Below, in pieces: positions 18,345 to 26,700 of a stretch of 64,000 nt of DNA (position 1 is the stretch's first letter; every line of letters begins with the position of its first letter). The notes under the pieces are model-generated. The model had not been told where the DNA came from and made no database searches. It worked only from the letters and a program-made list of their open reading frames with translations. The stretch covers positions 1 to 64,000 of the forward strand of contig NZ_LDJI01000027.1 of assembly GCF_001431415.1 (NCBI RefSeq), given 5' to 3'. The position numbers were made by a program, and so were the translations under genes. The stretch is from Stenotrophomonas humi. Its GTDB lineage: Bacteria; Pseudomonadota; Gammaproteobacteria; Xanthomonadales; Xanthomonadaceae.

Positions 18345-21300
18345 TCAACGATCCTGCTGCGCCGAGCGCACCTGGTGCTGTGCCAGGTATTCCTTCGACG
18401 GCTCGTCCAGCTTGTCGCCCAGTACGCGGCGCACGCAGACGAAGAACAGCGGGATCAGCAACACGCCGATGACCGTGGCGAACAGCATGCCGCCGATCAC
18501 GCCCGTACCCAGCGAGTGACGGGCGTTGGCGCCGGCGCCGGTCGAGATCGCCATCGGCAGCACGCCGAGGATGAAGGCGAACGAAGTCATCAGGATCGGG
18601 CGGAAGCGCAGATGCGCCGCTTCGATCGTGGCCTCGCGCAGGGTCTTGCCCAGTGCACGTTGCTCGACCGCGAACTCCACGATCAGGATCGCGTTCTTCG
18701 CCGCCAGGCCGATCACCGTCACCATGCCGATCTTGAAGTACAGATCGTTCGGCAGGCCGCGCATCAGCGAGAACACCACCGCACCGAGGATGCCGATCGG
18801 CACCACCAGCAGTACCGATACCGGGATGGACCAGCTTTCATACAGTGCGGCAAGGCACAGGAACACCACCACGATCGACAACACCATCAGCAATGTCGCC
18901 GCGTTGCCGGCCAGGATTTCCTGGTAGGACATGCCGCTCCAGTCGAAACCGAAGCCCGTCGGGAGGTCGTCATGCACCAGCCGCTCCATGGTCGTCATGG
19001 CCTGGCCCGAACTGCTGCCCGGTGCCGGTGAACCGACAATGTTGACCGCCGAGTAGCCGTTGTAGCGGCTCAGTGCCGGCGGCGCGTAGATCCATTCGGA
19101 CCTGACCACCGTGCTCAGCGGGATCATCGATGCCTGGCCGTCAGCGTCCTTGCTCAGCGAGCTGGGGACGTAATAGCTGCGCAGCGATTCCGGGCCGGTG
19201 CGGTAGGCCGCGTCGGCCTGCATGTTCACCCGCTTGATGCGGCCCGCGTAGAAGAAGTCGTTGATGTACACCGGCGCCAGCATCATCTGGATCGAGGAGT
19301 AGACATCATTGACCGACACGCCCATGGTCTGGGCCTGCACGCGGTCCACATGCAGCTGCAGCTGCGGCGAGTTTTCCAGCGTGTTGGGGCGCACGGCCGT
19401 CAGCGACTTGTCCTGCGAGGCAGCGCCCAGCAAGGTGTTGCGGGCGTCCATCAAGGCATCCTGGCCGGCACCTGCACGGTCCTGCAGCCACATGTCAAAA
19501 CCGCCGAACTGGCCCAGGCCCTGCACGGTGGGCAGGTTGACGAAGAAGATCTGCGCGTCCTTGATGCCATACGCCTTCTGGTTCATTTTCTGGATGAATT
19601 CAGGCGCGGTTTCCTTGCGGTCGCTCCAGTCCTTCAGGCGGACGAAGGCCATGCCCACGTTCTCGCCAGAACCGATGAAGCTGAAGCCGGTGATCTGCAT
19701 CAGGCCTTCAAAGGCTTCTTCGTTCTGCAGCGTACCCAGCAACTGGTCGAACACGGCACTGGTGCGGCTCTTGGTGGCACCCGGCGGCAGCTGCACGATG
19801 GCCAGAGCGTAGCCCTGGTCCTCTTCGGGCAGGAAGCTGCCCGGCAGACGGGTGAACAGGAAGCCACACAGCACCAGCAACAGTGCGAACACCATCAGCC
19901 AGCGCGGGCTGTGCTTGATCACGCCGCCAACCGTGCCGACGTAGCTCTTTTCCAGCTTGCCGTAGTACTTGTTGAAGGTACGGTAGATCCAGTTCGGCTT
20001 GTCGTTGTGGGTCGGCTTGAGGAAGGCCGCGCACAGTGCCGGGGTGAAGGTCAGGGCGAGCAGGGCCGAGAAGCCCATCGCCATGGCGATGGTCAGCGCG
20101 AACTGCTTGTAGATCTCACCGGAGGCACCGGGCTGCATTGCACTGGGAATGAACACCGCCGCCAGCACCACGGTGATGGCCACCACGGCGCCGGTGATCT
20201 GGCCCATGGCCTTCTGCGTGGCCGGCTTGGGGTCGAGCTTTTCCTCGCTCATGATGCGTTCGACGTTTTCGATGACGACGATGGCGTCATCGACCACGAT
20301 GCCGATCGCCAGCACCATCGCAAACAGCGTCAGCTGGTTGATGGTGAAGCCGATCGCCAGCATGCCCATGAAGGTGCCGAGCAGGGCCACCGGGATGACC
20401 AGGGTGGGGATGATCGTCGCGCGGAAGTTCTGCAGGAAGATCAGCATCACCAGGAACACCAGCACGATCGCCTCGATCAGGGTGTGGATCACTTCCTCGA
20501 TCGAAATGGTGACGAAGGTGGTGCTGTCGTACGGGGTGAACCAGCTCACGCCCTGCGGGAAGCTGGGGGCCAGCTCGTCCATCTTGGCGCGCACTGCCTC
20601 GGACACGTCCAGGGCGTTGGCGCCGGGCAGCAGCTGGATGGCGAACACGGCCACCGGCTTGCCGTTGTACTTGGTGTCAAAGCCGTAGTTGGTGGCACCG
20701 AAGGCGACGCGGGCCACATCCTTCAGCTTGACCACGCTGCCGTCGGCATTGGCGCGCAGGATGACGTTCTCGAAATCCTCCGGCGAACTGAAGCGGCCTT
20801 CGGCGGCAACCGTGGCGGTGAAGGCCTGGCCGTCCGGGGTCGGATCGCCGCCCACCGAGCCGGCAGCGAACTGCAGGTTCTGGGTGCCGATGGCGTTGTA
20901 CACGTCGCGTGCCGACAGGTGGTAACCCTGCAGCCTTTCCGGGTTCAACCACACGCGCATGGCGTATTCGGAACCAAACTGCTGGGTGCTGCCGACGCCC
21001 GGTACGCGGGAAATCTGCTCCAGCACGCGGGCACCGACGATGTCGTTCAAGGCGTCGCGGTCAACGCTGCCATCGTCCGAGCGCACGCCGATCGCCATCA
21101 GGAAGCCGGCGTTGGCCTTGGCCACCACCACGCCCTGCTGGGTCACTTCCGAAGGCAGGCGCGGGGTCGCCAACGACACCTTGTTCTGCACCTGCACCTG
21201 CGCGATATCCGCGTCGGTGCCGCTGTCGAAGGTCAAGGTGATGGTGACGCGACCGTTGGACGAGGACGACGAGCTGAAATACATCAGGTTGTCGATGCCG

Positions 21301-21509
21301 GTCAGCTGCTGTTCGATCACCTGGGTGACCGATTTTTCGGCGGTTGAGGCACTGGCGCCCGGATAGTTGGCGGTGACGGTGACCTGTGGCGGCGCCACGC
21401 TGGGGTAGGACTCCACGCCCAGGTTGAGGATCGAGATCACGCCGCCAAGCGAGATCAGGATGGCCACCACCCAGGCAAATACCGGGTGATCAATAAAGAA
21501 TTTAGGCAT
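18345..21509 (-). CDS. RND multidrug efflux pump, inner-membrane transporter (AcrB type, HAE1)
   Basis: Proton-driven drug exporter of 1054 aa with the usual twelve helices and two large periplasmic loops. The proton relay is intact: the Asp pair in GIVVDDAIVVIENVER (near 405) and the Lys in GLAAKNAILIVEF (near 940). It begins MPKFFIDHPVFAW, typical of the HAE1 family. It forms a tripartite pump with the fusion protein encoded 12 bases upstream and an outer-membrane TolC-like channel. No channel gene is present here, so one from elsewhere must be borrowed. The tetR-MFP-RND order without a channel gene resembles the Stenotrophomonas smeGH layout, but I do not assign that name on layout alone. 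Confidence 0.95.
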   Translation of the reverse strand: MPKFFIDHPVFAWVVAILISLGGVISILNLGVESYPSVAPPQVTVTANYPGASASTAEKSVTQVIEQQLTGIDNLMYFSSSSSSNGRVTITLTFDSGTDADIAQVQVQNKVSLATPRLPSEVTQQGVVVAKANAGFLMAIGVRSDDGSVDRDALNDIVGARVLEQISRVPGVGSTQQFGSEYAMRVWLNPERLQGYHLSARDVYNAIGTQNLQFAAGSVGGDPTPDGQAFTATVAAEGRFSSPEDFENVILRANADGSVVKLKDVARVAFGATNYGFDTKYNGKPVAVFAIQLLPGANALDVSEAVRAKMDELAPSFPQGVSWFTPYDSTTFVTISIEEVIHTLIEAIVLVFLVMLIFLQNFRATIIPTLVIPVALLGTFMGMLAIGFTINQLTLFAMVLAIGIVVDDAIVVIENVERIMSEEKLDPKPATQKAMGQITGAVVAITVVLAAVFIPSAMQPGASGEIYKQFALTIAMAMGFSALLALTFTPALCAAFLKPTHNDKPNWIYRTFNKYYGKLEKSYVGTVGGVIKHSPRWLMVFALLLVLCGFLFTRLPGSFLPEEDQGYALAIVQLPPGATKSRTSAVFDQLLGTLQNEEAFEGLMQITGFSFIGSGENVGMAFVRLKDWSDRKETAPEFIQKMNQKAYGIKDAQIFFVNLPTVQGLGQFGGFDMWLQDRAGAGQDALMDARNTLLGAASQDKSLTAVRPNTLENSPQLQLHVDRVQAQTMGVSVNDVYSSIQMMLAPVYINDFFYAGRIKRVNMQADAAYRTGPESLRSYYVPSSLSKDADGQASMIPLSTVVRSEWIYAPPALSRYNGYSAVNIVGSPAPGSSSGQAMTTMERLVHDDLPTGFGFDWSGMSYQEILAGNAATLLMVLSIVVVFLCLAALYESWSIPVSVLLVVPIGILGAVVFSLMRGLPNDLYFKIGMVTVIGLAAKNAILIVEFAVEQRALGKTLREATIEAAHLRFRPILMTSFAFILGVLPMAISTGAGANARHSLGTGVIGGMLFATVIGVLLIPLFFVCVRRVLGDKLDEPSKEYLAQHQVRSAQQDR

Positions 21510-21521
21510 GACGGAGTTCCG

Positions 21522-22700
21522 TTATTCCTTCTTTTCCGGCGCCGGCACGGCGGCGCCAGGCTTGGTGGCGGCCTGCGGCTGCCACGGCGAGGGCTTGGCC
21601 GGGGCGCCGGCCTTGACCTTCTGGATGCCCGAGACGATGACCTTGTCGCCGCCTTCCAGGCCCGAGGAGACCAGCCAGTTGGAACCCTGCTGATTGCCCA
21701 GCACCACGTTCTTGCGGACCACGTTGCCGTCCGCGCCGACCACCAGCACATAGCCGCCCTGCGTATCGCGCTGTACGGCCTGTTGCGGTATCAGGAAGGC
21801 GTTGTGGCGCTGGCCCAGGTTGGCATTGAAGCTGACGAAAGTGCCCGGCAGCAGCAGGTGGTCCGGGTTGGGCAACTGCGCGCGCAGCGATATCGCACCG
21901 GTGGCCGGGTCAACCGTCGGGGCGGAGAAGTCCAGCGTGCCTTCGTGGGCATACGGGGTGCCGTCAGGCAGGTTGACCTGCACCGTGGTCTTGCCGTCGC
22001 CGGCCAGTGCCAGCGCGCCCTTGTCCTGGGCGGCGCGCAGTGCGCTCATCTCATCGGCGGTCATCGAGAAGTTCACGTACAGCGGATCGATCTGGTCGAC
22101 CGTGGTCAGCAGGGTGACATCGCCCTGGCCGACCAGAGCACCTTCGGTCACCTGCGCCTTGCCGGCCAGGCCGGTGATTGGCGAGGTGACACGGGCGTAG
22201 CCGAGGTTGATGCGGGCATTGGCTACTGCGGCCTCGGCCTGCTGGACGGAGGCCGCACCGCTGCGCTCGGCGGCAACGGCGTTGTCCAGGTCCGACTGCG
22301 ACACATACTTCTGCGGTGCCAGCGAGCGGGCACGGGTGGCAGTGGCGCGGGCGTTGGCATACGTCGCACGGGCGGCGGCCAAGGCACCTTCGGCCTGATT
22401 CAGGGCAGCCTGCAGCTGTGCCGGGTCGATCAGGAACAACACCTGGCCTTCCTTGACGTTGCTGCCCTCTTCATAGACACGCTTCTGCAGCACGCCGGCC
22501 ACGCGGGCACGGACGTCGGCTGAACGGTAAGGCGACAGACGGCCGACTAGCTCGCGCTGCAACGGCAGCGTCTGCGGTTTGGCGTCGATTACGCCCACGT
22601 CTGGCGGAGGCGGAGCGGCTTGTTCCTCCTGCTTCTTGCAGCCAACCAGGGTGAGTGTCGCTGCGCAGGTAAGGGCGAGGAGACGGAGCGGGGCGGTCAT
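21522..22700 (-). CDS. RND efflux membrane fusion protein (AcrA type)
   Basis: Periplasmic adaptor lipoprotein of 392 aa. Lipobox LVGC (Cys near 21) is followed by the lipoyl half-motif (VRARVAGVLQKRVYEEGSNV), a coiled-coil hairpin (about 95-165; ALNQAEGALAAARATYANA, QQAEAAVANARINLGYA), the second lipoyl half (SPITGLAGKAQVTEG) and beta-barrel domains. The C-terminal tail is Pro/Lys-rich. The ATG at 22700 overlaps the tetR stop as TGATG, so repressor and pump parts are translated together. Confidence 0.93.
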   Translation of the reverse strand: MTAPLRLLALTCAATLTLVGCKKQEEQAAPPPPDVGVIDAKPQTLPLQRELVGRLSPYRSADVRARVAGVLQKRVYEEGSNVKEGQVLFLIDPAQLQAALNQAEGALAAARATYANARATATRARSLAPQKYVSQSDLDNAVAAERSGAASVQQAEAAVANARINLGYARVTSPITGLAGKAQVTEGALVGQGDVTLLTTVDQIDPLYVNFSMTADEMSALRAAQDKGALALAGDGKTTVQVNLPDGTPYAHEGTLDFSAPTVDPATGAISLRAQLPNPDHLLLPGTFVSFNANLGQRHNAFLIPQQAVQRDTQGGYVLVVGADGNVVRKNVVLGNQQGSNWLVSSGLEGGDKVIVSGIQKVKAGAPAKPSPWQPQAATKPGAAVPAPEKKE

Positions 22701-23368
22701 CAGGAGAAACTCCGGGGGTTGTTTTTATTTTCTGGTGCCATGCCGGCTTCCGGTGCGTTGGCAAAAGCGCGCAGGAAAGCGTCAATGGCGAAATCGGCCC
22801 ACCGTTGACGCTGTTGAGCATCATCGCGGTGGGGGGCGTGAAAGCGCTGTCGTTCAAAGTCCTGGCCCGCGATCATGCTTAGTAGCAGTTCGGCCATGAA
22901 ATGCGGGTCGTCATGGGTAAGGCGTCCCCGCGCAATTTCGGTCTGCATCCATTCAGCTACCTGGTCGCGCAGCGCCTCGGCACTGCCGTGGTACATGAAG
23001 CGCGCTTCGTCGCGGAATTCGTGGGCACTGGCGCCGAGCAACTGCGAGGTCTGCAGCACCTTGGGCTTGTTGCGGTGGTCCAGGTAACCGATGGCGAAAT
23101 CAATCAGCGTCTGTCGCAAGGGCTTGCGGTCACAGCTGGAGAGCCCGGAGGTCGCGTTGCTCACATGCAGCCGCATGGCCTGACGCAGCAGTTCGCGCTT
23201 GCAGCCATAGCGGCTGTACAGCGTCTGCTTGGAACAACCCGCCAACGTTGCCACGGCATCCATGCTCAGGCGCATTCCCTGGACCGCCAGCAATTCGCGC
23301 ACGGCTTCAAACACGCGCTCGTCACGCGCGTCCAGGGGAGCGGGGCTGGGGAAAGGGGAGGTTTGCAC
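22700..23368 (-). CDS. TetR-family repressor of the RND pump operon
   Basis: Repressor of 222 aa. The DNA-binding helix-turn-helix is near residues 28-65 (VFEAVRELLAVQG, MDAVATLAGCSKQTLYSRYG), followed by an all-helical ligand domain of the TetR_C AefR-like type (LIDFAIGYLDH). The start is taken as GTG 23368: upstream codons in frame run through the promoter, and the -10 box TATAGT ends 9 bases before, so the mRNA is nearly leaderless, which agrees with the absence of a Shine-Dalgarno site. It is the first gene of the pump operon rather than divergent from it. Residues 1-20 (VQTSPFPSPAP) are poorly conserved in type, so a later start is possible. Confidence 0.82.
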   Translation of the reverse strand: MQTSPFPSPAPLDARDERVFEAVRELLAVQGMRLSMDAVATLAGCSKQTLYSRYGCKRELLRQAMRLHVSNATSGLSSCDRKPLRQTLIDFAIGYLDHRNKPKVLQTSQLLGASAHEFRDEARFMYHGSAEALRDQVAEWMQTEIARGRLTHDDPHFMAELLLSMIAGQDFERQRFHAPHRDDAQQRQRWADFAIDAFLRAFANAPEAGMAPENKNNPRSFS

Positions 23369-23374
23369 AGGAGG

Positions 23375-23407
23375 TGGACTATACCGTCCAGTACAGAATT
23401 CCTGCAA
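23375..23407 (-). promoter_or_regulatory. Promoter and TGGAC-N6-GTCCA operator of the tetR-pump operon
   Basis: Minus strand TTGCAG (23407-23402), spacer 18, TATAGT (23383-23378). The inverted repeat TGGAC-N6-GTCCA (23375-23390) covers the -10. Expected start of transcription is 23371-23369, one to three bases before the GTG. Confidence 0.65.
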
Positions 23408-23664
23408 TGTAATTTTGATTTCGCTGCTGCCAGTCGTTCCCAGCAAGCACATATGCAGTAGCAGGACAGCACTCCGACGCGCGGCCGAAGGCCGGGGGGC
23501 AGGCCGTCGGCATCGAAGCGGAGCAACGGTGAGCGTCCGAGATTCAGGTGGCAGACATGCAGTGGCGACGATCTGTGCCGCTTTCCGCGCAATAGCGTGG
23601 TTTTTCGTCGTCATGCACCCGCGATATTGCGGCCCTGCAGCAAGGCACTTTTTGTTGCGAGGGA

Positions 23665-23670
23665 TACAAT
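23665..23670 (+). promoter_or_regulatory. Probable -10 box of the NAD-glutamate dehydrogenase gene
   Basis: TACAAT, 36 bases before the ATG at 23707, with no clear -35 at the usual distance. The whole gap 23369-23706 (338 bases) otherwise holds only the tetR promoter; I see no gene or terminator in it. Confidence 0.45.
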
Positions 23671-23706
23671 CGCGTTTTCTCCAACGAGCAGCACCCAAGC
23701 TCTGTC

Positions 23707-26700
23707 ATGAAATCGCAAAACAACGCTCCCAAGTCTGCAAAAACCAAATCCAAACCGGCTGTCGTAAAGCAGAACACCGTGGAGGCCGGCCTCTCGCTCG
23801 AACCGGTTTTTGCAGCCTTGCGGAAGCGTTATTCCGCAGCTGCGGCGCAGACGCAGGCGGTTGCATTCGCCACGGCGTTCTACAAGCGCATGGAAGCGGA
23901 CGAGTTCAAGCAGCACTCCGCCGACGACTGGGCCGTGCTGGCCGCAGGCATGCTGGAGTTCGCACGTACCCGCAAGGCGGGCAAGGCGAACGTGCGCGTT
24001 TTCAACCCGACCTTGAAGGCCGATGGTTGGGAGTCGGGCCACACGGTGCTGCAGATCGTCAACGACGACATGCCGTTCCTGGTGGACACGGTGACGCTGG
24101 CATTGGCCGAGCAGGGCATCGGCGTGCATGTGCTGGGCCATCCGGTCATCAGCATTGCGCGTGACAAGGCCGGCAAGCTGTCGGGTGTGGGCAACGGTAC
24201 GTTGGAATCGGTGATGCTGCTGGAGATCGACCGCCAGCCCGCCGCCAACCTTGACGTCGTTGCCAAGCGCGTCAGCGATGCACTGGACGACGTGCGTGCC
24301 ATCGTCAAGGACTGGCAGCCGATGACCGACAAGGCATTGGCGCTGGCCGATGACCTGGGCAAGCGCGCGCTGCCGGTCAGCCAGGCATCGCGTCTGGAAG
24401 CACAGGAATTCCTGCGCTGGGCGGCGGACAATCACTTCACATTCTTCGGCTACCGCGAATACAAGGTAGAGAAGAAGGGCAAGGAAGAAGTGCTGGTCGC
24501 CCAGAACGGCACCGGCCTGGGCCTGATGCGCGGCAAGGACACCATGGTCGCGCGGCCGGTCAAGGGTCTGGCCGCAGAGGGCCTGAACGCCACCAGCAGC
24601 CTGCACGACGCGCTGATCCTGACCAAGACCAATGCCCGCTCGCGCATCCACCGCAGCGGCTACATGGACTACATCGGCGTGCTGGAATTCGACGCCAAGG
24701 GCAAGATCATCGGTGAGCAGCGCTTCCTTGGCCTGTTTACCTCCAGCGCTTACAACCGCCGCCCGTGGGAAATCCCGCTGGTGCGCCAGCGCTATGAGAA
24801 CGTGATGCAGCGTTCGGGCCTGAGCCTGTCCAGCCACAGCGGCAAGGCACTGCGCCACATCCTGGAGTCGCTGCCGCGCGAGGAGCTGTTCCAGTCCAGC
24901 GAGGACGAACTGTTCCGCACCGCCATGGGCGTGCTGGGCCTGCAAGAGCGCGTGCGCAGCCGCCTGTTCCTGCGCCGCGACAAGTTCAGCCGCTTCATCT
25001 CCGCACTGGTGATCCTGCCGCGCGAACGCTTCAACACCGACGTGCGCCTGCGTGTTGAAAGCATGCTCAAGGATGCGTTGCAGGGCGAGTACGTCGATTC
25101 CAGCGTGGTGCTGGGCGATTCGCCGCTGGCCCAGGTGCACCTGATCGTGCGTCCCAAGGCCGGCCAGAGCCTGGATCTGGACACCGAAGGTCTGGAAAAG
25201 CGCTTGGCCAACGTACTGCGCAACTGGCAGGACGATCTGCGCGAAGCGCTGGTCAACAGCCATGGTGAAAGCGAAGGCCTGCGTATTGCCTCGCGTATCG
25301 GCAAGGCATTGCCGGCCGGTTACATCGAAGACTCCAGCGCCGAGATCGCCGCGGCTGACGTGGCCCAGCTCGATGCGCTGACCGGCCCGGACGACCTGCG
25401 CCTGAGCCTGCAGTCCACCAACCGCGACGGTGTCGAAGGCCTGCGCCTGAAGCTGTACCGCCAGCTGGACGACATTCCGTTGTCCGACGTGCTGCCGATG
25501 ATGGAAAACATGGGCCTGCGCGTGGTCGCCGAGCGTCCGTATCGCCTGATGGTCGATGACGCACCGGTGTATGTGCAGGACTTCGAGGTCGAATCCACCA
25601 TCGGTGCGATCGACCCGGCCAGCGCCAACGCCGGCTTCAGCGAAGCCTTTGCCCATATCTGGCACGGCGACGCCGAGAACGACGGCTTCAACCGTCTGGT
25701 GCTGGGCGCCGGGCTGGACTGGCGCCAGGTGTCGATGCTGCGTGGCTACTGCAAGTACCTGCTGCAGATCGGCGTGCCGTTCTCGCAGGCTTATGTGGAA
25801 GGCACCTTCAACCGTTATCCGCTGCTGGCGCGTTTGATCGTGGAACTGTTCGAGGCCCGCTTCGATCCGAACCCGAGCGCCGACAAGGCGACGATGGATG
25901 CACAGCTGGCCCAGTTCAAGGCGCTGATCGGTGACGACGCGGCCACCCTCAAGGTGCTCGACGGCGTGGTCAAGGCGCGCAAGAACGCCCGTGATGCCCG
26001 CATGGCGGTGGTCCATGAGGCGCTGGTCAAGCTGTTGGACGGCGTGTCCAGCCTGGACGAGGATCGCATCCTGCGCAGCTTCATCGGCGTGATCGAAGCC
26101 ACCCTGCGTACCAGCTACTACATGGTCCGCAAGGATGGCGTGCGCGCTGATGGCGGTCCGGCCGACTACATCAGCTTCAAGTTCGACGCCGCCAAGGTGC
26201 CGGACCTGCCCAAGCCGCGCCCGTACCGCGAGATCTTCGTGTGCGGCCCGCGCGTGGAAGGTACCCACCTGCGCTTCGGCCCGGTGGCCCGTGGTGGCCT
26301 GCGCTGGTCCGACCGTCGCGAAGACTTCCGCACCGAGGTGCTGGGCCTGGTCAAGGCGCAGATGGTGAAGAACACCGTGATCGTGCCGGTCGGCTCGAAG
26401 GGTGGCTTCTTCGCCAAGCAGCTGCCGGACCCGGCGGTGGATCGTGATGCGTGGTTCGCCGAAGGCGTGGCCTGTTACAAGCGCTTCATCAACGGCCTGC
26501 TCGACATCACCGACAACATCGTCAACAACAAGATCGTGGCGCCGGTGGGCGTGGTGCGTCATGACCAGGATGATCCGTACCTGGTGGTGGCCGCCGACAA
26601 GGGCACCGCGACGTTCTCCGACACCGCCAACGGCATTGCCCGTGCACACGGTTTCTGGCTGGATGACGCGTTCGCTTCGGGTGGTTCGGTCGGTTACGAC

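Noticed and set aside
19350..21347. A 665-residue plus-strand frame opposite the RND transporter gene
   Set aside because: Antisense shadow with His/Gln-rich composition and no family.
18345..23368. Naming the pump smeDEF
   Set aside because: smeDEF includes an outer-membrane gene and a divergent smeT; here tetR is in line and no channel gene follows.
23643..23659. Sigma-54-like sequence GGCACTTTTTGTTGC upstream of the glutamate dehydrogenase gene
   Set aside because: The GG and GC elements are 13 bases apart rather than the strict 12, and a TACAAT box fits sigma-70 nearby.
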